A stretch of DNA of 22,632 bases from Mesostigma viride (GCA_009746045.1 RPFO01000074.1:1-22632), one strand, 5' to 3'. Counted from the stretch's first letter, positions 1 to 9,092 are shown. Program-made: numbers and translations. Notes: a model not told the origin generated them from the letters alone.

Positions 1-480
1 TGGGTATCAGCCATCCAGGATGGGCAGCTAGTGCGTCGCTGCTATGGTTGGACACTCATCTCGCGTTGCGGGGGGGGACGGATCAGTGGCGGTAGTAGCG
101 GCTCATGACCGCATGTTGGAGCTTCAAGCGTTTCACGAGGACGGCGTCTTCATTTTCAGTTGCACCATGCTACAACTGGGCGGCAATGCTGAGCATGCTG
201 TTAAGTTCGGGGGTGTTGAGATTACCTACCCAGACATCTTTTGCATTGTGCCCATGTGGCTTAAGGGGGGTGTTAGGGATTTATATCCACCTGGCCACAA
301 CATATCCGCCTGATTTATTTTTGTTGGATTTATTAACTTATGGACTGAGAATTTGATAGCTTTGATAAGCTAGATGAATTGGGCTTAATGAGGCTGATCA
401 ATATTCTGTGCCATAGTCCTATACTTGGACATGGATGACTTGTAACCTGAGTCAAGCCTAGTAGCATCACGTATTTGATT

Positions 481-608
481 GACAAGTGGTGCTATGGCCT
501 ATTGGACAAGTGTTTGGTCCATGAGCTGACAAGTGTTGGCAGCTCATGATGACACATGTTATGACTTACATGATGACAAGTGGGTAGACTCATTGCATGA
601 CACTTGTC
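481..608 (+). promoter_or_regulatory. Cluster of GACAAGTG / CACTTGTC boxes in U3
   Basis: GACAAGTG occurs at 481, 505, 528 and 575, and its inverse CACTTGTC at 601. Spacing is 24, 23, 47 (about 2 x 23.5) and 26 bp. The core CACTTG is an E-box-type CANNTG sequence. The cluster lies 260-390 bp upstream of the TATA box and is repeated in the 3' LTR at 4208-4335. A transcription-factor array is inferred; the factor is unknown. Confidence 0.5.
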
Positions 609-714
609 ACTCCAAGGAGAAGAGATGTGTCACTTTATTAATCATGTTATGTGGCACATTATTATGTAGACACTTGGCATCTAGCTATTATGCCAGCTCA
701 TTGGATCATGTCTA

Positions 715-813
715 GAATGTTCTAGGAATGTTCTAAGAATATGCCAGGAATATTCCTGGAATATACTGAGAATATGCTGGGAATATGCTAGGAATATGCT
801 AGGATGTTTCTAC
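715..813 (+). repeat. 11-bp tandem array in Copia U3 (8 units plus a degenerate ninth)
   Basis: Eight consecutive 11-bp units run from 715 to 802, consensus GAATATGCTAG, starting every 11 bases (715, 726, 737, 748, 759, 770, 781, 792). A weaker ninth follows at 803-813. The early units contain GAATGTTC. The array ends about 50 bp before the TATA box. The 3' LTR copy is at 4442-4540. Eleven base pairs is close to one helical turn, so units would present on one DNA face; an enhancer role is inferred. Confidence 0.8.
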
Positions 814-825
814 AAGCTTCTGTGA

Positions 826-845
826 TGATGTCATTGCTGATGTCA
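826..845 (+). promoter_or_regulatory. Paired TGATGTCA (CRE/as-1-like) sites
   Basis: Two copies of TGATGTCA at 826-833 and 838-845, start-to-start 12 bp, 20 bp upstream of the TATA box. They are one base from the palindromic bZIP site TGACGTCA. The same pair is in the 3' LTR at 4553-4572. bZIP binding is an inference from the motif. Confidence 0.45.
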
Positions 846-864
846 TCCTTCCTAGCCTAAAAGT

Positions 865-871
865 TATAAAA
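865..871 (+). promoter_or_regulatory. TATA box of the Copia 5' LTR
   Basis: TATAAAA followed by GG, downstream of the upstream arrays and about 100 bp before AATAAA, the usual U3/R order. Transcription probably starts near 895. An identical copy is at 4592-4598 in the 3' LTR. Confidence 0.75.
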
Positions 872-895
872 GGAAACTGCCCCCTAAGGGCAGGT

Positions 896-939
896 ACCTC
901 CATTTCACCTCCATTCAACCTCCATTCAACCTCCATTCA
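896..939 (+). repeat. Four 11-bp units, ACCTCCATTCA, just after the TATA box
   Basis: Units begin at 896, 907, 918 and 929; the first ends TTC rather than TCA. The stretch is pyrimidine-rich and starts about 25 bp after the TATA box, so it should be at or near the RNA 5' end (R region). It is repeated at 4623-4666. Confidence 0.75.
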
Positions 940-964
940 AGCTCTTCTCCAACTATTATATTCT

Positions 965-970
965 AATAAA
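965..970 (+). promoter_or_regulatory. AATAAA polyadenylation signal in the Copia LTR
   Basis: AATAAA about 100 bp after the TATA box and before the LTR end. It is repeated at 4692-4697, where it would serve as the 3' processing signal for the element's RNA. Confidence 0.6.
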
Positions 971-1098
971 GCCATTTATTCTTCCACGTAAATTGTCTTC
1001 AACCTCTCTTTCTTTCAGCACCTGCAAGGTGTGTGGGTAGCAAGGCCAAGCACAAGGCATTGTGTAAAACCCATTAGTCTCCTCTCCCAATTCAAACA

Positions 1099-1110
1099 TG
1101 GTATCGGAGG
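1099..1110 (+). other. Copia primer binding site (initiator tRNA-Met type)
   Basis: TGGTATCGGAGG begins directly after the LTR's terminal CA. It differs by only a couple of bases from the standard plant Copia site TGGTATCAGAGC, complementary to the 3' end of initiator tRNA-Met. It primes minus-strand DNA synthesis. Confidence 0.85.
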
Positions 1111-1181
1111 TTTGTTACTGAGGAACAAGAAGACCACTGTGAACCCAGAGACATCCAGTTCCATTGGCGACTGAAGACACC

Positions 1182-2846
1182 ATGGCTACCAAGGAAGCGT
1201 GCTACAAGCAATTCCGGGCAACAAGCAAGTCCATCACAACGTTTGATGGGCGGTCTCTGAGGAAATGGGAAGAAATCAAGGCTGTGTTGAAGGCCTTAGC
1301 ATCGGCCTATTGTGACCTGGTCAAGGTCCTAACTGGAGAGGAGGATTCGCTAAAGGAGGTCAAGACTGCGCTGCTGGAGGCGGAGGAGCTACTGCACGGA
1401 AGGCGTTCTGCTCAAGCAAAGAAGGAGGGCTCCCCTAACGGCCAGGTTTTCCACACTACTACGAAGAAAAGTGGAGGAAAGAGGCGGTGCAATTACTGCA
1501 AGAAGGCCGGGCACGTGGACACCCAGTGCTGGGAGAAGCATCCGGAGCTGAAGCAAGAACGCAAGAACAAGGCAACGCGACGGAACCAAGCGAGAAAGGA
1601 GCACTCACCAGGTGCCAGCGAGGCGCGTATCACCGAGGAGGCTGCGGAGCGGTCCGGCTTCGTCTTCGCCACCATCGCCGAGTCGCCATCGCCGTCGGAT
1701 GCTGCTGCACTCACGCAGTATGAAAAGAAAGCACCGACCAGCTGGGTGCTGGATTCCGCAGCGAGCTGTCACATGACGCCATGCCCGTCGGACTTCGTGT
1801 GCCTGCACCCTCATGACAGGGAAATCGCCGGCTCAGGCGGCCAACTGAAGGCGACAGCCATCGGGACTGTCAAACTGAAGCTGCCGGGTCAGGACGCGGA
1901 CGTGCACCTCCAAAACGCGCTGCTCGTTCCCAGGCTGAGCACCCGACTTCTATCAGTCGGCCAGCTCGTCAAGGATGGCCACAAGGTCGACCTCGCCCAG
2001 CGGGTTGCTGTGCTGGACAGCAGGCACTGCAGCATCGGGACGAGGAACAACACCTACTTTTTGCCCGCGCACGGTGCGGACGCAGCGATGGACGCCATCC
2101 CAGAGCTGAAATCGTCGGCGACGAGCTTCAAGAACGACGCTGCCTGTCAAGGGCAGAAAATGGCGAGCAGCGAGCGCAGCATCTCACGTGCCTCGGGACA
2201 CGCGGCGGAGTGGCTGGCCGTGGGCCTAACGGTCATACTGGCCATGCTTGCCCGTGTATGCGGGATCGGGGGCGGCCTACTGGGCATTACTCGCACACTG
2301 CGTGGCTTTATATACTCTGCGCCGGCCCAGTGGAAGTTCACGCCAATTCGAGAAGTTTCCAGCGCAATGGAGAAGTCCGTGTCAGACGCTGAAGTACTTC
2401 CAGAAACTGCGGTCCAGAACAGCCCAGTGCAGGCGGAGCGCGTTGTCGCCGCCAGCATACCAGGTGATACTGGTGCTAGTAACCAAAGTCCGGCGACCAG
2501 ACCAAAGGCGCGGCGCATGAACGCTGCCAGCCTAACTGAGGGGGAACAAATTCGTGGCGCAAGGGCGAAATCGACCAAGCTGCAAAATTTTTCCAAGTCC
2601 TGGACTGCCAAGTCCGGTGCTGGCGCGAGGCCTCGAGCGAGCCGACAACGACGTGGACAGCGACCTGTCAGCCAAAGTGCGGTCAAGCACCAACGGTCAA
2701 GTCGACTGCAAAATGCTGCCAAGGCATCACGTCGGTCAGTTGACGGTGTTCGGCCAGGCCATGGCATTTGCAATTGCGCTAGCTGCAACGACCCTTGGAA
2801 ATTGTCGCCCAGGATGCACAGACCCCACTTCTCAAGGTTGCCCTAA
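1182..2846 (+). CDS. Truncated Copia Gag-protease polyprotein with unusual C-terminal extension
   Basis: The first ATG in frame is at 1182 (554 aa); the frame is open slightly upstream but only from TTG. Residues 1-100 resemble the two ends of a Copia UBN2-type Gag joined together, with the middle missing. A CCHC knuckle (C-X2-C-X4-H-X4-C) is at 103-116. The protease motif is WVLDSAAS with D191; the usual third residue is Gly, here Ala. A pre-integrase segment (LLSVGQLVKDGH) follows. Integrase, reverse transcriptase and RNase H are absent. Instead there is a hydrophobic stretch at about 344-369, an Arg/Lys/Ser-rich tail, and a few Cys and His near the end. The family identity of the first 300 residues is firm; the origin of the last 200 is unknown. 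Confidence 0.82.
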   Translation: MATKEACYKQFRATSKSITTFDGRSLRKWEEIKAVLKALASAYCDLVKVLTGEEDSLKEVKTALLEAEELLHGRRSAQAKKEGSPNGQVFHTTTKKSGGKRRCNYCKKAGHVDTQCWEKHPELKQERKNKATRRNQARKEHSPGASEARITEEAAERSGFVFATIAESPSPSDAAALTQYEKKAPTSWVLDSAASCHMTPCPSDFVCLHPHDREIAGSGGQLKATAIGTVKLKLPGQDADVHLQNALLVPRLSTRLLSVGQLVKDGHKVDLAQRVAVLDSRHCSIGTRNNTYFLPAHGADAAMDAIPELKSSATSFKNDAACQGQKMASSERSISRASGHAAEWLAVGLTVILAMLARVCGIGGGLLGITRTLRGFIYSAPAQWKFTPIREVSSAMEKSVSDAEVLPETAVQNSPVQAERVVAASIPGDTGASNQSPATRPKARRMNAASLTEGEQIRGARAKSTKLQNFSKSWTAKSGAGARPRASRQRRGQRPVSQSAVKHQRSSRLQNAAKASRRSVDGVRPGHGICNCASCNDPWKLSPRMHRPHFSRLP

Positions 2847-3680
2847 TGTTTTGTCTGTGGGAAATGAACTTGTATGTCGACTTTTGTGTCGTGTTTGCTG
2901 GAATTTGTGAGGCGCCGTAAGCCTGCGTTCTCTGGTTCTTTCTTTGTGTTCTTCCAGCAATTATGTGCTTATTTTGCCATGCGTTCAGTGGCAATGGCCC
3001 ACGCATTTTGGTATTGTTCCCACGAGACGTTTTCTACGTACCTGGAGTGTATATCCAGAGTTTTTGCACGCTATTTGTGGCACTGGTCTGCGGCGTAGTG
3101 AAGCGCCGTTGTATCGTCGTCTACGACTTGTTTTCGTAAGTAAAGTGCCTGTGACGCGTGTGTTATTTTGTTTTGTGCTGAGAGCATTGCTTTTATGCAA
3201 GTGTTTACGTCCTTTGTGTCGAATTCGGCTGTGCATTTCGGCATAGCCTGTAATGTCGGACGTAATGTTTACTCTCGGGCACTGATTTGTGAATCGTGAC
3301 GAAGTAATCGTTACCTGTGTTCGCCTTTGTGGCGGTAATGTTTTGCACGTCCTGTTTTCTTTGCTATGAAGCTTGTTTATCTGTTATGGCCACTGTGTTT
3401 TGTGTTGAAGGTTGTATTGTACCTTGTTTGTGTGGCATTTGTTGCCAATATGTTTGTTTGCTCACCCCGTTTATTTGGCGTAAAACGTGATGTTGGTGTC
3501 ATTTATTGTGTGAGATGGCGTATGTTATGTTGCTCCGTGTGTGTACAGCACGTATTGTTGCCGTTGCCCTACCTCTATACCGTTTGGGTTAGCTCATAGG
3601 GACTTTCTTTGTTGGCATGTGTTGCCGTATTATATGTGTGGGACTGTGTGCCCCTATTGTGTCCATGGGCAGCCGCTTTG
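2847..3680 (+). other. Noncoding GT-rich trailer of the Copia element
   Basis: The stretch is strikingly T- and G-rich on the plus strand and contains no ORF resembling a known domain. The short frames in it look accidental. It replaces the region where integrase, RT and RNase H would lie in a full-length element. It may carry packaging or trailer functions, but nothing specific is visible. Confidence 0.55.
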
Positions 3681-3693
3681 AGTGAGGGGGGAA
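3681..3693 (+). other. Polypurine tract of the Copia element
   Basis: AGTGAGGGGGGAA directly abuts the TGTAGCATC start of the 3' LTR, the expected place for plus-strand priming. Confidence 0.8.
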
Positions 3694-4825
3694 TGTAGCA
3701 TCTAGAGCACTTTTTCCAACTAAGGGTTGGGTATCAGCCATCCAGGATGGGCAGCTAGTGCGTCGCTGCTATGGTTGGACACTCATTCGCGTTGCCGGGG
3801 GGGACGGATCAGTGGCGGTAGTGCGGCTCATGACCGCATGTTGGAGCTTCAAGCGTTTCACGAGGACGGCGTCTTCATTTTCAGTTGCACCATGCTAGCA
3901 ACTGGACGGCATGCTACGAGCATGTGGTTAAGGGGGGTGTTGAGATTCCACCTACCCAGACATCTTTTGCATTGTGCCCATGTGGCTAAGGGGGGTGTTA
4001 GGGATATTATATCCACCTGGCCACAACATATCCCAGCCTGATTTATTTCTTGTTGGATTTATTACTTATGGACTGAGAATTTGATAGCTTTGATAAGCTA
4101 GATGAATTGGGCTTAATGAGCTGATCAATATTCATGTGCCATAGTCCTATACTTGGACATGGATGACTTGTAACCTGAGTCAGCCTAGTAGCATCACGTA
4201 TTTGATTGACAAGTGGTGCTATGGCCTATTGGACAAGTGTTTGGTCCATGAGCTGACAAGTGTTGGCAGCTCATGATGACACATGTTATGACTTACATGA
4301 TGACAAGTGGGTAGACTCATTGCATGACACTTGTCACTCCAAGGAGAAGAGATGTGTCACTTTATTAATCATGTTATGTGGCACATTATTATGTAGACAC
4401 TTGGCATCTAGCTATTATGCCAGCTCATTGGATCATGTCTAGAATGTTCTAGGAATGTTCTAAGAATATGCCAGGAATATTCCTGGAATATACTGAGAAT
4501 ATGCTGGGAATATGCTAGGAATATGCTAGGATGTTTCTACAAGCTTCTGTGATGATGTCATTGCTGATGTCATCCTTCCTAGCCTAAAAGTTATAAAAGG
4601 AAACTGCCCCCTAAGGGCAGGTACCTCCATTTCACCTCCATTCAACCTCCATTCAACCTCCATTCAAGCTCTTCTCCAACTATTATATTCTAATAAAGCC
4701 ATTTATTCTTCCACGTAAATTGTCTTCAACCTCTCTTTCTTTCAGCACCTGCAAGGTGTGTGGGTAGCAAGGCCAAGCACAAGGCATTGTGTAAAACCCA
4801 TTAGTCTCCTCTCCCAATTCAAACA
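3694..4825 (+). repeat. 3' LTR of the Copia element
   Basis: Full 1132-bp LTR, TG...CA, bounded on the left by the purine tract and on the right by the resumed gypsy pol frame. It repeats all U3/R signals of the 5' copy at +3727. It also contains two internal purine-tract-plus-TG signatures (3930-3944 and 3988-4003) that look like earlier LTR starts. Confidence 0.92.
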
Positions 4826-5641
4826 GGGAGGTCCTAGAGGGACTATGTTTTCATAAGACTTTCCTGACCTAGTCGCTACATGGCTAAGCGGTATAGAAAT
4901 TTTATTTTTCCCCTCCCCCCCCACCGAGGCCACAGGAAGGGCCTCACACGGGAGAGAGAGTCCTACGTGAGAAAGGAGATCAGGCATGCGAACAGCTGTA
5001 TGAAAGAGGTAGGCATAGGATTCATCATCAGGTAGTTCACCATACGGGGTTACACCCATAGTAGTAGGAACTAGAGTAGTATTGAGAACATCAAGGTCCT
5101 CGAAAAAGGAGTAATCTGCACGACGGGAGAGTGCATCTGGTACTATGTTATCTACACCCTTAACATACTGAAGTTTAAAAGGGGAAAACTGTGCTAAAAA
5201 CTCCATCCAGCGCGCTTGACGAGGGGTAAGGTTGGGTTGTGAGAGAAGATGGGTAAGGGGACGGTGATCTGTCTGGATAACTAATCTATAAGGATCAATC
5301 TCACAGGGTTCATTCAGACAAACATCAAATTGAGCACCTTTAAGAAAGTGCTGCCACGCGTGGCAACAATACACCACAGCTAATAGTTCCTGCTGGTGTA
5401 CGGGATAGTTACGCTCCGCAGGAAGCATTGTCCTAGAGATATACTCGATTGGCTGTAAGCCCTGACCCTGATCCTGGAGAAGGACGCCCCCTATAGCTAC
5501 CTTGCTAGCATCTGTAGCTACAACAAAGGGTTTAGTAGTATCCGGTAGGATGAGTACGGGAGGGGAGAGGAGTAGGGATTTTAGACACTGAAAAGCCGAC
5601 TGACATTCACTACTCCAAACAAAGGGGATATCCTTCTTTAA
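4826..5641 (-). pseudogene. pol: Gypsy-1 pol, RNase H portion (out of frame with RT; cut by Copia)
   Basis: The frame is open for exactly 272 codons from 5641 to 4826. It holds the end of the RT connection, then RNase H motifs parallel to Gypsy-2: VVATDASK (first Asp), QELLAVVYCCHAW (Glu), QTDHRPLTHL (Asp) and VPDALSRRADY (last Asp). It continues into the linker before integrase and stops at GPP, where the Copia LTR begins. The only ATG is at MLPAERNY (5428), so this part was once continuous with the RT part and is separated from it by a frameshift near 5641. Compared with Gypsy-2, about 8 nt are missing there. Confidence 0.85.
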
Positions 5642-7397
5642 TAGATGGGGCTGCTATAGTTGCGAAACGCGGGATAAAACGCCTATAGTAAGAAGCAATT
5701 CCTAGAAAACTACGTACACCTTTAACGTCGGTAGGGGTAGGCCATTCCTGAATTGACTTAGTCTTATCCGGGTCGGTAGCAACCCCGGCATCTGACAGAA
5801 CGTGCCCTAAAAATGGGACACTCCTACCAGAGCGAACTTTAGCACGGCGCGCCCATAAAGAATTTTCAGCCATGATTTCTAATACTTTCTTTAAATCACG
5901 TAGGTGCGTTTCAAAATCAGGAGAATAAATAAGGATATCATCTAAGTAAGCTTGAGCACAAGAACGGTCATGCTCAGATAAAGAAACAGAGGAGAAGGAA
6001 GGATCCTTTAAATCAGAGGACACTTGAGGAAGGTGAGAATTTCCCATAACAGGTCTAAGCACTTCATTCATTAACATTTGGAAAGAGGCAGGAGAGTTAC
6101 AGAGTCCCATAGCCGCTACTCTAAACTGGTAATGCCCAAAAGGGGTAGCAAAGGCGGTTTTGTGGCAATCCTCAGGAGCTATACGTAGTTGCCAAAAACC
6201 ATCCGCACAATCTAGTACTGTGAAACAGGTAGAACCTTTAACCTTATTAAATATATCATCAATACGAGGTAGAGGGTATTTAGACTTCACAGTAATATCG
6301 TTTAACTTCCTATAATCAGTAACTAGGCGAAACTTGCCATTTGGCTTAGGAACTAACAGGACACCAGCGGAGTAGGGGGAGTTACTAGGCTCTATCAATC
6401 CTGCTTCTAATAGTGATACTAAAATCTGTTTTAGTTCCTTTAATTCGGTAGGGCCCATTCTATACATCGGAGAGTGCGTAGGAACTGCACCGTCCTTGAT
6501 AACTACACGGTGTAAAACAGAACGAGGAGGAGGATAAGAAGGAGTCTTTTCTTCAAATACTTTTGAGGAATCTATCACAGCCATGTATCTTACTATTTCA
6601 TTTTCAGTAAATCCCACTCCTATTGTATCCACTGTATTTACATCTATATCCACACTATTATTAGTGATAGGTATCTCTTGTACTTCTAACTGAAGGAACA
6701 TACATAATAGGTATCCATATTCCTTTAGTTCAGATCGCAATTCGTCATTGGACATTAATACTTCAGGTATAGGTCTCACAGGAGGATCAACAGGTGTAGG
6801 AGGAGTAATATCTACCAAGGATAAATTTTCTAATCTATAATGACGTTCTGGTACCCAGTAAGAGCTATCTGGAAACCAAATGACCATAGTATCATAATTA
6901 ATAGTAATCTTATTATCCTGGTGCCAATCTAATCCTAGTAATACATCAGCTGTAGTGATAGGGCCTATAGTGGCCGTCAGGTTGACCGTACGTCCTTGTA
7001 TGACCAGGGGAAGGGACACCGTACCCGGGGAATGACTGGTGCGACCGTCAGCATAATGGACAGTGACAGTTTTTGTGTGAGGGGTAGGGACTAGTCCTAA
7101 ACGCCTAACTAGGGCCTCGCTCACAAAGGAGCTAGCCGCACCGCTATCCACTAACACAGAGACATTCAAGAGTTCATCAGCATGCAAGAAGGGGTCTACA
7201 ACAGTATGAGGGACGGTTAAGCCACCATTCAAGAACATAAGAGGACGCACACGTAGTGGTAGGGATGATTCAGCTCCTACAGAGGTTATAAAAACAGGCA
7301 AGCAAAAATTATTATCTGGGGTACTATCTAAGGACCTGTCCAGGTTACCCCCGGCTGACAGGCCTACTGTTCCCCCTCCCCCCCAAATCCATAGGAA
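5610..7397 (-). pseudogene. pol: Gypsy-1 pol, aspartic protease and reverse transcriptase portion
   Basis: The pol frame opens after a TAG at 7400-7398 and overlaps the end of gag by 53 nt in the +1 frame. Numbering from the TTG at 7301, the protease motif is LVDSGAASSF with D52. The RT follows: LVTDYRKLN, the conserved LDCADGFWQL block, GLCNSPASFQ, then catalytic YLDD at 452-455. Homology to Gypsy-2 extends upstream of the TTG, supporting entry by +1 frameshift rather than separate initiation. After IAAP the frame goes wrong and stops at 5610, because about 8 nt are missing relative to Gypsy-2. Family assignment is firm; this copy could not make full Pol. Confidence 0.88.
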
Positions 7398-8844
7398 CTA
7401 ACCCCGAAGAAGACCCTGGCGGAAAAGCCACTGCTGGAGGGTCACGAGGGATTGAAGAGGGTGCGGGAGCCTGATTATCATAGGGGAACCCTGGGGATCC
7501 TGTCTGCACAGCATTCAGCCTACTAGGGGTAGCTGAAGGAATGCGTCCTGAAGTGGGACGAATAGGAGCACGCTGAGGGGTACGAGGAGGGCGAGCGTCG
7601 GGATGAGGGGGAGCACCCGAAAGGAACTTGGGGCACTCACGTTTAAGATGACCTACTTCCTTACAATGATAGCAGGTGATATGAGAGACATCCAGAGCTG
7701 AAAGGTCAGTCACACAAATATCTAATTCTTCTACATAGGAGTTCTCCTCCTCAGGGGTAAGGCTAATATTATTAATACGGGAACGGGTAGGAAGAGAAGG
7801 CGTGGAGAAGAAATCTGCTACTCGTAAAAGATGCTGGCGCACATGCTTGAGGGGCAGGTCAGTAAAACGGTAGGCAGAGAACTGGCGCTTGACTTCACGC
7901 AATAAGGGTCTACTGAGGCCCTGAAGGAAGCGGGCACGTACTTCTGCGCCCGACAAATCCCTAATTCGTACCATCTGGGCATCAAACTCTTTCATATATT
8001 CTTTGAAGGATTTGGTACCCTGCTGCAAGGTACCAAAGGATAATCTATCCTGCCAATCTGCATCGGGAGGGACTAAATGGTTCTCTAAACGCTTGAACAA
8101 TTCTGCTACAGAGTTTGGGTAGGCATGAGAGGCAAGAGACTCACACTGGATGAGGTTAGCAAGCTCAGGAGTAATGCAGGTAGTAAGATAATGAGGAACT
8201 AGTACAGCATCAGAGAGGCGCCACCTATTGTGGTTCTGCCAGGACTCTGTGTTCTGGGTGAGCAACATAATGAAGGTGAAAAACTGTTGAGGGGTAGACT
8301 TGACATCCAGCTTAGGAAGGTTGGCAAAGAGGGGAAGAGCAGGAGGCTTAGGGGGATTAGAAGAATCAGTTTTTCCCATAGGGCCACTATCTTCCACTGC
8401 TACATAAGCGGGATAGAAGGAAGGGATAGGAAAAGTCTTGGGTAGGGGTCTAGAGGGAGCCACCGTTTCAGGATGGTGCCCATAGGAGAAGGGAACAGTA
8501 TATTGCTCACGAAGAGAGGAGTAGGCAAAATGATCATAATTCCTATCATCTAGGGGCATGGTACTGAAATCATTATTAACTTCTAAATCAGCCACACGGG
8601 TAGGGACCTGGGCAGCCTCATAGGCCGTCTCAGGGTAGGACCAGGAAGCAGGTGGGTAAAAGGGAACTGCACTAGGGCGCCCAGAAGGGCCGACAGGGGC
8701 AGAGGTACGACCCGTGTTAAAGGCAGGCATTGAAGGCACAGGGTGGGAAGGAGGCCTAGAAGCATTGTTAGTGAGTGAGGACCTGCTGGAGGGGTGAGCC
8801 AAGGTTGCAGAAGGGGCAGGGGCCTGGTTCACAGCAAAAGAGGT
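7345..8844 (-). pseudogene. gag: Gypsy-1 gag, main part (capsid and zinc knuckle), N-terminus out of frame
   Basis: The frame is open from 8844, directly after two TGA codons, and has no ATG at its start; the first possible start is GTG at 8832. A Pro-rich N-terminal region is followed by a retrotransposon Gag/capsid domain aligned with Gypsy-2 (for example NHNRWRLSDAVL, LENHLVPPDADWQDRLSF, SFKEYMKEFDAQ). A CCHC knuckle, CYHCKEVGHLKREC, comes next, then a Pro/Arg-rich tail. The missing N-terminus lies in the next frame (8829-9092). Gag would package element RNA in cytoplasmic particles. Confidence 0.85.
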
Positions 8845-9015
8845 TCATCACTAAATCTGACTTGTGAAATACGTTGTTCATAGGTAGGTGGGGTAATTGA
8901 GGGACGACGGCGACCACCAGCAACAGGAGAAGGAGGTGAGGTACGCAGAATACCTTGAGGGGTGAGATGGTGTACCGTTTCCAAGGAGTCCCGTCGGTTA
9001 CCACGAGTATTGTTA

Positions 9016-9053
<38 letters not shown>

Positions 9054-9092
9054 GGTAGGTATAGGCGACATATCTCCACCCACTGGATCCAT
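8829..9092 (-). pseudogene. gag: Gypsy-1 gag, N-terminal part with poly-Asn tract
   Basis: ATG at 9092 with frame MDPVGGDMSPIP, then about 15 consecutive Asn. It ends in RFSDEPLLL and a TGA at 8831-8829. The phrase QVRFSDEP resembles RRVSFGSD in Gypsy-2 gag, and the main gag frame opens immediately after it in the -1 frame. A single-base indel in the T-rich stretch near 8836 explains the split. No canonical X-XXY-YYZ slippery heptamer is present, so I read this as a mutation rather than programmed shifting. Confidence 0.7.
9010..9053 (-). repeat. ATT/AAT trinucleotide microsatellite coding poly-Asn in Gypsy-1 gag
   Basis: A run of about 15 ATT/GTT units on the plus strand reads as AAT/AAC Asn codons on the minus strand, inside the gag N-terminus. 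The repeat is in frame. Confidence 0.85.

Larger units (their letters stand above)
1..1098 (+). repeat. 5' LTR of the Copia element (first ~34 bp outside window)
   Basis: Matches 3728-4825 at constant offset. It ends in ...TTCAAACA immediately before the primer binding site. From about 455 to 1098 I see no difference from the 3' copy, whereas 1-455 has many one-base differences and indels. It contains a GACAAGTG cluster, an 11-bp array, two TGATGTCA sites, a TATA box, a pyrimidine-rich 11-bp repeat and an AATAAA signal. Confidence 0.92.
1..4825 (+). mobile_element. Non-autonomous Ty1/Copia LTR retrotransposon (5' end cut by window edge)
   Basis: Two long direct repeats (1-1098 and 3694-4825, constant offset 3727) flank an internal region of about 2.6 kb. 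That region starts with a Met-type primer binding site and ends with a purine tract. The single ORF has Copia-type zinc knuckle, protease and pre-integrase segments but no integrase core or reverse transcriptase, so the element must be mobilised in trans. It lies inside the pol of the minus-strand gypsy element, whose reading frame resumes at 4826. The left flank is outside the window, so the target duplication cannot be confirmed; its right copy would be GGGAG at 4826-4830. Confidence 0.9.

Noticed and set aside
533-715. 60-codon frame repeated identically at 4260-4442
   Set aside because: Identity comes from the LTR duplication. It lies in U3 upstream of the TATA box and holds the GACAAGTG boxes.
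715-760. Heat-shock element (alternating GAA/TTC)
   Set aside because: GAATGTTC fits one pair, but successive units are 11 bp apart, not in the 5-bp phase needed, and later units lose TTC.
2147-2788. 213-codon open frame on the minus strand
   Set aside because: It lies wholly antisense to the Copia ORF, shows no domain, and is Arg/Ala/Ser-rich as expected from the GC-rich opposite strand.
8829-8844. Programmed -1 frameshift in Gypsy-1 gag
   Set aside because: No canonical slippery heptamer, the split falls inside Gag, and Gypsy-2 gag is continuous; an indel is simpler.
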